DNA of 64,000 nucleotides from Psychrobacter sp. ANT_WB68 (GTDB taxonomy: Bacteria; Pseudomonadota; Gammaproteobacteria; Pseudomonadales; Moraxellaceae): positions 727,002-791,001 of the forward strand of contig NZ_VOAZ01000002.1 in assembly GCF_008369115.1 (NCBI RefSeq), in the 5' to 3' direction. This document shows positions 1 through 6,704 of this stretch, piece by piece (the stretch's first letter is position 1; the number at the start of each line of letters is the position of its first letter). The position numbers were made by a program, and so were the translations under genes. The notes below the pieces were generated by a model. It did no database searches, was not told the DNA's origin, and saw nothing but the letters and a program-made list of their open reading frames with translations.

Positions 1-89
1 AATATACACGTTAATTATCTTCTGTTGTAAAAAAATTACTCCAAATATCACTATTGAGGACACTTATCTATATTTAATCCTTTCGAGAT

Positions 90-457
90 TAGAAGCTTAC
101 CATAATGAGTCTGGTATCTGTTACAGGGTTTAAACGGTTTATGAATGCTGTCTTTGTCGTTTCATCAATATAAATCACTTACCTGATGTCGCTCTATCAT
201 TGATAAACGCTCACCAACAAACCAATCTGGGAAAAGCACAATCCCCATACCTTTGAGTGCAGATACCATAAAGATTCTGCATTATTGGACATCAATAAAG
301 CGGGCACTAAGAATGGCGTCCAATATTCACTTTCTGTTTTAAAAAGCCAACTACTGACCCCTGTTGAGCCTTTGTATACTAGGCATTTATGGTGGGTCAG
401 ATCTGCTGGCGATTATAGTTTACTATGCGTGCTTATGTACACTGGAGAGGCAGCAAG
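90..457 (-). pseudogene. Decayed LysR-family regulator, effector-binding domain only
   Basis: On the minus strand the translation reads LAASPVYISTHSKL, an in-frame stop near 413-415, then SPADLTHHKCLVYKGS and WLFKTESEYW. This is the usual order of a LysR substrate-binding domain (ASPAYL, then PADL..H.CL.Y). Near 246-256 the frame changes and continues as GIVLFPDWFVGERLS, the family's GIGLLPDW-type segment. No helix-turn-helix half is visible upstream. One stop, one frameshift and a missing N-terminus mean it is not functional. Calling it LysR is my pattern reading. Confidence 0.6.
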
Positions 458-653
458 ATGATAGGTTTGCTTGCCGTTTCATCTCATCTTGCACATAAAA
501 ACCAAGTTTGCTTTGTTCAATATTTTCATCTTGACGATAGACGCCTTTTTTGGACAGGTTTTGAAGACAAAAGAGACTGTATTTTATTTCCTTTTAGGTA
601 GAAGTGAGTAACTGGTGCAAATTAAAGAATAGGAGTATTAAATATCGACAATA

Positions 654-682
654 GTGATAAAAACAATGATTATTGTTATCAC
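654..682. promoter_or_regulatory. Fur-box-like imperfect palindrome
   Basis: A 29-bp imperfect palindrome with arms GTGATAA and TTATCAC around an AT-rich core; 12 of 14 position pairs are complementary by my count. It resembles the Fur consensus built on GATAAT repeats. A weaker related string (AATGATTATCAAAATC) lies at about 814-829. The next gene to the right is an iron-uptake-type PepSY protein, but an IS5-family element now lies between them. Fur binding is inferred. Confidence 0.4.
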
Positions 683-868
683 TAATAATTTACAATAAGA
701 GGTTTTATAGAAGGGTTAGAGTTGATGAGTCAGGGTATTTATGTTGGTTATAGATAGAGATTATAGAAAACGGACTATAGTTAAGGGGCTAGAAAAGAAA
801 GGTATCAAAAAATGAATGATTATCAAAATCAAATCTATATAAGTAGATTATAAGATAAATGACACCTA

Positions 869-1704
869 GGGCGTGTCATCAATTAAGCCAAATTACACAA
901 GAAACTAAGTGAATCGCACTAAGGAAATGACTGGCTAACTTATCATAACGAGTGGCAATCGCACGGTACTGCTTGATCTTGGCAAAGAAATTCTCGATCA
1001 GATGCCGTGCTTGATAGAGCTCTTTATCCAAGTCTCTTGGCTGCAGTCGGTGACACTTAGGTGGTATGACTGCATGGCCTTGTACCGCTTTAATCGGTTC
1101 AATAACGCGGGCATCACATCGTAAGCTCTATCAGCAAGCCATGTTTGGCTAATACTGACATCAAGCAGTTCATCTGAGCCACATAGATCATGAGCTGCGC
1201 CACCCGTTAGATAAAAGCCAGTAGGATTGCCTAGCGCATCTGTACGAGTATGTATTTTAGTGGTCAGTCCACCTTTGCTGCGTCCAATGGCTTGATCCCT
1301 TTTTTTCCAGCACTGTGCTGATGGGCCTTAACAATCGTGGCATCTAGCATGGCATATTCATCATCTGATTGTTCGGACAGCTGATTAAACACCTGCTTCC
1401 ATACGCCTTTTTTTGACCAGCGGCTAAAACGAGTATGAATCACTCTGAAGTCGCCAAAGCGTTCAGGTAGGTCACGCCAAGGGATGCCGGTCTTATAGCG
1501 GTAAAGAACTGCTTCTACGAACAAGCGGTTATCCTTTGCAGTAACACCAACGTCACTTGGTTGACCTGGCAGGAGGTCTTTAATTCTCTCCCATTGGTCA
1601 TCACGCAGGGCATGTCGTCTTGTCATAATAGTTGAGCTCAGTTTGCTATATATAGAATTAGTATCGCTTATTCTAAAATAACGGTGCTATTTGATGACAC
1701 GCCC
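869..1704 (-). mobile_element. IS5-family (IS427-like) insertion sequence
   Basis: An 836-bp element bounded by perfect 14-bp inverted repeats: GGGCGTGTCATCAA at 869-882 and its complement at 1691-1704. Each end is flanked by TA (867-868 and 1705-1706), which fits a 2-bp target duplication. It encodes a split DDE transposase on the minus strand. Length, ends and protein motifs match the IS427 group of the IS5 family. It sits between the Fur-like box and the PepSY gene. Confidence 0.85.
879..1626 (-). pseudogene. IS5-family transposase, split by two frame changes
   Basis: The first open segment (1264-1626, 120 residues) starts MTRRHALRDDQWERI and holds the first catalytic Asp (LDATIVKAHQH). 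At an AAAAAAGGG run the frame must shift to continue as GRSKGGLTTKIHTRTDALGN; such slippery A runs are the normal programmed frameshift of this IS group. A second frame change near 1112-1120, after LADRAYD (second Asp), is not normal and looks like a 1-bp loss. The last segment contains YQARHLIENFFAKIK, the Y(2)R(3)E(6)K signature with the catalytic Glu. The copy is probably inactive unless the second shift is a sequencing error. Confidence 0.8.
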
Positions 1705-1899
1705 TAATATATTGCCAGTTATTTGCCATGAACTGCAGTGTTCTAATAAGTTTTCTTGTATGATGCTGCCATCTTAAAAATCAGTATGTTGGCTTGAAAG
1801 TGAGTCCGGTCTAATTTGAAAATTCACTATTTTATATTACTAATATCAATACGTTTATGACGTTAATTGAGCAACAAAAGATGGTTAAAGGTTATATTT

Positions 1900-3396
1900 A
1901 TGAGCAGAGACACACGTCAATCCACCAACAATCAACGCTATTTTACGGTATGGAGATGGCATTTTTATGCAGGCATATTTATCGCCCCTTTTTTAATCAT
2001 TTTAGCGTGTACCGCGCTTGGTATGTTACTTATAGCCAATACGGCAGGTCGGGATAATGACCGTTTGACCATCGATATCTCGGAATCAACTATTCAAGCA
2101 CCAATTGCTACCCAAGCCAAAAATGCGCTTAATACCCTACCTAATAGTACACTTGTTAAATACATTGCACCGCGCGATATTGATACGGTCGCCTTGTTTC
2201 AAATCAAGTCGGAAGAACATGACAATATGGTAGCGGTCAATCCTTACACTGCTGATGTCGTTGTAAGCAATCCGACCAATAGTAATTTGTACTATACCTT
2301 TGATAGCATCCATAGTGACTTGTTATTAGGCAAATTCGGTGACTATATCCAAGAAACCACGGCTTCTTTAACCGTTTTAATGATTTTAACAGGCTGGTAT
2401 TTATGGTGGCAGAAACGTAGATCGCTTAAAGCCATGTTGGTTCCTGATAACAACACTCAACAGCAGCAAAAACGTGCTTTTTTCCGTACCATTCACGCGA
2501 CCTTAGGCAGTTGGATATCGATTTTGCTGCTGTTTTTCTGTATTTCAGGAATGGCATGGGCAGGCGTTTGGGGCGAGCGAATCGTGCAGGCATGGAGTCA
2601 GTTTCCTGCAGGTAAGTGGGGCGTCGCGCCCATGCCCATTTCTATTGACCATAGTCAACATAACGCCACTATAAATGAGTCTGCTCCAGAACCGCACGTT
2701 CATGGTGCCACCCCTGTCGTTGCACCAACACACGGCAGTGCATTGAGTGCTGGTAAGACTAAGGATGTACCTTGGGTATTGGAGTTAACACCGATGCCGC
2801 TGTCAGGTACAACTAAGGGTGAGGACGGTATCGCGGCCAACATACCAATTATGATTGACACTGTCGATCGATTTGCTCGTGAGATTGGTATTGTAGGGCG
2901 TTATCAGCTGAATCTACCACAAGGCGATGCAGGAGTTTGGACGATTAGCCAAGACTCTATGAGCTACGATATGAAAAGTCCAATGGCTGATCGTACTGTC
3001 CATATTGACCGCTATTCGGGTAAAGTATTGGCTGATATCCGTTTTGATGATTACAATAATTTTGGTAAGTTTATGGCGGCGGGTGCGGCTATTCATATGG
3101 GTACACTTGGTTTGTGGAGTGTGCTGGCTAACGTTTTATTTTGCTTATCTGTTATTGCTATTTGTATGAGCGGTTATGTGATGTGGTGGCAACGCCGTCC
3201 TCGTCAAGCTAGCGATATGATTGAACTAAATCCACCAGCGCGTGGTCAGGTTCTTTCTATATGGTGGCCGTTTGCTATTCCGTTACTCATTGTGGCCGTC
3301 ATATTCCCAACCGCAATCATCGCTATTATCATCATTGGATTATTAGATTTGTTGTTAATATCGCGCTTTTCATTCCTACAAAAGCTATTAAAATAA
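1900..3396 (+). CDS. PepSY-associated transmembrane protein (iron-uptake type)
   Basis: A 498-residue inner-membrane protein of the PepSY-TM family, whose members often sit beside siderophore receptors and are proposed to act in ferric-siderophore reduction or uptake. Hydrophobic segments lie near residues 23-45, 160-180, 205-230, 415-440 and 460-490, with a long soluble loop between the third and fourth that includes a His-rich stretch. WYLWWQKRR and YVMWWQRRPR follow the second and fourth segments, as is usual for the family. I chose the ATG at 1900 over an in-frame TTG at 1867 because AAAGG lies just upstream and the protein then starts MSRDTRQST. It is followed by a strong terminator and is probably monocistronic. 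The substrate is unknown. Confidence 0.85.
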   Translation: MSRDTRQSTNNQRYFTVWRWHFYAGIFIAPFLIILACTALGMLLIANTAGRDNDRLTIDISESTIQAPIATQAKNALNTLPNSTLVKYIAPRDIDTVALFQIKSEEHDNMVAVNPYTADVVVSNPTNSNLYYTFDSIHSDLLLGKFGDYIQETTASLTVLMILTGWYLWWQKRRSLKAMLVPDNNTQQQQKRAFFRTIHATLGSWISILLLFFCISGMAWAGVWGERIVQAWSQFPAGKWGVAPMPISIDHSQHNATINESAPEPHVHGATPVVAPTHGSALSAGKTKDVPWVLELTPMPLSGTTKGEDGIAANIPIMIDTVDRFAREIGIVGRYQLNLPQGDAGVWTISQDSMSYDMKSPMADRTVHIDRYSGKVLADIRFDDYNNFGKFMAAGAAIHMGTLGLWSVLANVLFCLSVIAICMSGYVMWWQRRPRQASDMIELNPPARGQVLSIWWPFAIPLLIVAVIFPTAIIAIIIIGLLDLLLISRFSFLQKLLK

Positions 3397-3431
3397 ACGA
3401 TGATAGTCAGTCAATAATTTCGGTGCTCAAC

Positions 3432-3462
3432 GGGGCGACTTTTAGAGAGTCGCCCCTTTTTT
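3432..3462 (+). terminator. Rho-independent terminator after the PepSY gene
   Basis: Stem GGGGCGACT (3432-3440) pairs with AGTCGCCCC (3448-3456), loop TTTAGAG, followed by six T residues. It lies 35 bp after the PepSY stop codon. Confidence 0.9.
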
Positions 3463-3484
3463 GCTATTGTAATATATTTTAATT

Positions 3485-3679
3485 CTAGTGAGAGCCACTC
3501 TAACATAGCGATTGTATCAGCATTGGCATGCTGTCCCTCTTCAGTATTTAGCTCAATTAATCTTCCTCTTTCATCATCAGCAAACGGTCAGCATGCTCAA
3601 AATAACCGTTATCATGACTGATAATAAACAGCGTCTTACCCATGGCTTTTAGTTGAGGAATAAGCATTTGCTTATTGTC
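3485..3679 (-). pseudogene. 3' relic of a cyclic-peptide export ABC transporter
   Basis: The minus-strand translation reads [20 protein letters not shown] followed by [14 protein letters not shown]. This is the post-Walker-B end of SyrD/PvdE-like ABC exporters, which have a KTVFVISHDD...FEHADR pattern. One frame change is needed to continue as [11 protein letters not shown]. Only about 60 residues survive. With the nearby PepSY gene it suggests a lost siderophore or peptide locus, but that link is inference. Confidence 0.55.
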
Positions 3680-3731
3680 GAGTCGTTATTTACCAAGTTC
3701 CGTTCTACTCTACAGTTTCTTTAGCATAACT
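3680..3731 (-). repeat. Fragment similar to the IS3-type left end at 45723-45774
   Basis: GAGTCGTTATTTACCAAGTT and the following bases up to TTTAGCATAACT resemble the block at 45723-45774, which lies directly upstream of a truncated IS3-type OrfA start. I read it as a solitary IS end left behind by deletion. From about 3732 to 4013 I see no gene; a short string VFDIAWENRVRVMNISGL at about 3823-3880 could be a protein relic that I cannot place. Confidence 0.4.
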
Positions 3732-4013
3732 TATCACTAGGAAGACTTATCCTGCTGTTGGCGGCTTCAACACTGTGCTTTGTCATGAAGATGTATATTT
3801 ATTTTAGCGCTTTGAAAGCCAGGTATTTGATATTGCTTGGGAAAATCGCGTTCGTGTTATGAATATCAGTGGGTTATAAGCTTTGATAACAGAGACTTTC
3901 GCAGCATCTCTAACGAATATAGAACAAAACCATCTACATTGAGATACGGAATATAAAACCATACTAACTTACTATTAAGTGTAAATAAACTTCAATAATA
4001 GAGATTATAAATT

Positions 4014-4706
4014 ATGTCAAATAAGTCTACTAATAACGATAAAATAGAGAGCGCTTTAGAGTCTCTCGAAAATACAGCAGTTACGCCTTCAAATGATGGA
4101 GTAATAGGTGTTGAGGTTTTAAAAGGTGATACTGTTGTGTATGAAGATGGCGATTTTGATGATTATAATGCCGAGAAAAATATCGAATCTGAAAAAGAAG
4201 ATAAGTCTGAAAAAGAAGATAAGTCTGATAAAGAAGATAAGTCTGAAAAAGAAGATAAGTCTGAAAAAGAAGATAAGTCTGATAAAGAAGATAAGTCTGA
4301 TAAAGAAGATAAGTATGGCATGACGATCACTAATATCTATCAATGGGTTTCTAAGCTCAAAGATGACCTTACATCTGATAAAGGCAATAAATCTGATTCT
4401 AATGAAAAGGATTCATCTGATAAAGAAACCAGTAATAGTGTGACAATATCGCATATTTATCAATGGGCGTCTAAACTCAAAGATGACTTTACTTCTGAAG
4501 CGTCTACTATGGCGCATGAAGTTTCTGAAAAAGCGGTAGCTATCATGCTTAAACGACTTTTAGACACTGTAGACGCTGAACTAGAAGCTTTTGATAAAAA
4601 AGGTGAGGATTCCGAGGAACTGTCTGCCAATGCAGAAGAGGAACGCGAGAAAATCGTAGCTAAGAAAGATAAATACCAAGGTATGATTGACCAACTCCAA
4701 AGTTAA
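4014..4706 (+). CDS. Hypothetical acidic repeat protein
   Basis: A 230-residue hydrophilic protein that I do not recognise. It starts MSNKSTNNDKIESALESLEN and has no signal peptide or membrane segment. Residues about 60-101 are seven tandem hexapeptides of the type EKEDKS or DKEDKS. After them come two copies of a 19-residue module (MTITNIYQWVSKLKDDLTS and VTISHIYQWASKLKDDFTS), separated by a Ser/Lys/Asp-rich spacer. The C-terminal 70 residues are Glu/Lys-rich and probably helical or coiled coil. A terminator follows, so it is likely transcribed alone. A stress-related or surface-binding role is conceivable, but nothing in the sequence proves one. Confidence 0.7.
   Translation: MSNKSTNNDKIESALESLENTAVTPSNDGVIGVEVLKGDTVVYEDGDFDDYNAEKNIESEKEDKSEKEDKSDKEDKSEKEDKSEKEDKSDKEDKSDKEDKYGMTITNIYQWVSKLKDDLTSDKGNKSDSNEKDSSDKETSNSVTISHIYQWASKLKDDFTSEASTMAHEVSEKAVAIMLKRLLDTVDAELEAFDKKGEDSEELSANAEEEREKIVAKKDKYQGMIDQLQS
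4191..4316 (+). repeat. 18-bp tandem repeat, seven copies, coding
   Basis: Seven uninterrupted copies of the 18-mer GAAAAAGAAGATAAGTCT, with GAA/GAT variation in the first codon. The reading frame is kept because the unit is a multiple of three. Copy number could change by slippage without breaking the gene. The last copy ends in TAT instead of TCT. Confidence 0.95.
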
Positions 4707-4760
4707 TCATCACTTTAAATCTTTAATATTACTGCTCCAATTATAGTGTTTTACAGGCAA

Positions 4761-4790
4761 AAAATCCCCAGTTGTTAAACTGGGGATTTT
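4761..4790 (+). terminator. Rho-independent terminator after the repeat protein
   Basis: AAAATCCCCAGTT pairs with AACTGGGGATTTT around a 4-nt loop, and T residues follow. The 250 bp from here to the paoA-like start hold no gene that I can see and probably contain that operon's promoter. Confidence 0.85.
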
Positions 4791-5041
4791 TTATCTAATA
4801 AGTATAACAGCCGTCAGTTCTTTATAAATGAGTGTAGTGGTCAACTGTTTATACAACTATTAAGGTGTTTCGATTAGGGCGTACCTCACTTGGACTATCT
4901 ATTTAAACCCATAATCTAGCTCGCAGGCTACCTAAAATACACTGAAGTGGCAAACCCACTCTTAGTATCCTGTTATTAGTCTATAGACAGTTACAAGACT
5001 CAATCTAATATTTTATTACTATTTGCCAGCGAGAAGCCAGC

Positions 5042-5713
5042 ATGTCTAATCTAACGTTAACGATTAATCAGCAGTATTATGAGTTTGATAATCTTGACCC
5101 GCGAACGACATTGCTGGATCTATGTCGTCATCATTTACATATCACTGGACCAAAAAAAGGCTGCGATCATGGGCAGTGTGGCGCTTGTACTATGCTTATT
5201 AATGGGCGACGAATCAACTCTTGTTTGACATTAGCGGTCATGCACGATGGTGATGAGATTACAACCATTGAAGGTATCGGACTACCTGAATCACTATCAG
5301 AACTGCAACAGGCCTTTAAAGATCATGATGCGTTTCAATGTGGCTATTGTACGCCGGGACAGATTTGTTCAGCGACCGCATTGATAGAAGAAATAAAGCA
5401 GCAGTGGTCAAGTCATGTGACTACTGACTTGCAAAATCCTGATGGACTGTTAGTACAAGAAATTGCTGAGCGCATGAGTGGCAATATCTGTCGTTGTTCA
5501 GCGTATCCTAATATTATCAGAGCCATCTCACAGGTGCTCGAAAAGCAAGTATCAAATTCATCTTCGATGACCGACGATGCGCCTAATAATAGCGCAGCCG
5601 ATGTAGCTATTAGCGGTATTTGGTCACCGCCGCCGAGCGAGGCACAAATTGGCAATCAGTCAGTAGTAAAGCCAACTGCCTATGCCGCCAATGCTGAAGG
5701 AGGCCGTTCATGA
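5042..5713 (+). CDS. paoA: PaoA-like [2Fe-2S] subunit of a molybdenum aldehyde oxidoreductase
   Basis: A 223-residue electron-transfer subunit of the xanthine oxidase family. The plant-type ferredoxin cluster is in GCDHGQCGACTML plus the Cys of INSC; the second [2Fe-2S] cluster is in QCGYCTPGQIC and GNICRCSAYPN. The match to E. coli PaoA (YagT) is close through ITTIEGIG. Two differences stand out. E. coli PaoA has an N-terminal Tat leader, but this protein starts at the ferredoxin domain and upstream there are only 11 open codons without twin Arg, so the complex should be cytoplasmic. About 50 extra low-complexity residues follow the domain at the C-terminus. The stop overlaps the next ATG (ATGA), which shows tight coupling. 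Confidence 0.9.
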   Translation: MSNLTLTINQQYYEFDNLDPRTTLLDLCRHHLHITGPKKGCDHGQCGACTMLINGRRINSCLTLAVMHDGDEITTIEGIGLPESLSELQQAFKDHDAFQCGYCTPGQICSATALIEEIKQQWSSHVTTDLQNPDGLLVQEIAERMSGNICRCSAYPNIIRAISQVLEKQVSNSSSMTDDAPNNSAADVAISGIWSPPPSEAQIGNQSVVKPTAYAANAEGGRS

Positions 5714-6702
5714 AACGCTTTGAATATATCCGCGCCCTTGAACCGCAACAAGCTGTGATGTTTGCCACGCCTAAAGACGCTTCATTTATAGCCGGTGGCA
5801 CCAATTTATTGGACTTAATGAAGATCGAGATTGAGACTCCTCAAAAATTGGTTGATATTACGCGCTTAGAGCTGCAACAAATAGAGATTACCGCTGATGG
5901 TGGGTTACGCATTGGCACGCTTGTGACGAATAGTGATTTGGCCGCGCACTCAGCAATTACGGCAGGTTACCCTGTATTGGCTCGCGCGATGCTAGCAGGA
6001 GCGTCAGGGCAGTTACGAAATAAAGCGACCACAGGCGGCAATCTATTACAACGCACCCGTTGTTACTACTTTTATCAGCCGGATGGTCCCTGTAATAAAC
6101 GCAATCCTGGTTCTGGCTGTCCAGCTATCAATGGTGAAAATCGCCCACTTGCCATCTTAGGAACGAGTGACGATTGTATTGCCCAGCACCCATCAGATAT
6201 GGCGATAGCGATGCGCTTACTCGATGCCACCATTGAGACGCTCCAAGCAGACGGCACCTCGCGTCAGATTCCGATTAAAGACTTCTATTGCTTGCCAAAA
6301 GATACGCCAAATATTGAAACTGTTTTAGAGACAGGAGAGCTGATTACTCATATTGTTCTCCCAGCGCCCATTAAAGGCATGCACACTTATGACAAAGTCC
6401 GTGATCGCGCCTCTTACGCCTTTGCTTTAGTGTCATGCGCTGCAGTAATCAATGTTAATAATCAGAGAGAATTAGAAACGGTACGTTTGGCATTTGGTGG
6501 TATTGGCACTAAGCCTTGGCGTAATGAAGCGGTTGAGGCGCTATTAACGGGCACAGATGGTAACCTTGATATTATTTCACAAGCGGCTGATTTATTATTA
6601 AAGGATGCCAATGGTAGTGGTCAAAACGACTTTAAGATACCGCTGACGCGTCGCTTGTTAAAACAAGTTATTGAGCGCGCACTAACGGGCAAGGAAGCAT
6701 AA
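5710..6702 (+). CDS. paoB: PaoB-like FAD subunit of the aldehyde oxidoreductase
   Basis: A 330-residue FAD-binding subunit of the CO dehydrogenase/xanthine dehydrogenase medium-chain type. Flavin-binding motifs are IAGGTNLLDLMK (about residues 28-39) and ATTGGNLLQRT (about 104-114). The Cys pattern RCYYFYQPDGPCNKRNPGSG followed by Cys matches the extra [4Fe-4S] cluster known for E. coli PaoB (YagS). The C-terminal CODH_C domain is complete. It overlaps the paoA-like stop by 4 nt and ends 2 nt before the next gene, so the three subunits are made from one transcript. Confidence 0.9.
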   Translation: MKRFEYIRALEPQQAVMFATPKDASFIAGGTNLLDLMKIEIETPQKLVDITRLELQQIEITADGGLRIGTLVTNSDLAAHSAITAGYPVLARAMLAGASGQLRNKATTGGNLLQRTRCYYFYQPDGPCNKRNPGSGCPAINGENRPLAILGTSDDCIAQHPSDMAIAMRLLDATIETLQADGTSRQIPIKDFYCLPKDTPNIETVLETGELITHIVLPAPIKGMHTYDKVRDRASYAFALVSCAAVINVNNQRELETVRLAFGGIGTKPWRNEAVEALLTGTDGNLDIISQAADLLLKDANGSGQNDFKIPLTRRLLKQVIERALTGKEA

Positions 6703-6704
6703 TC

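Noticed and set aside
4119..4343. Antisense and alternate-frame open frames over the EKEDKS repeat, rich in Ile/Phe/Lys
   Set aside because: They are produced by the 18-bp tandem repeat read in other frames; no start signal and no homology-like pattern outside the repeat.
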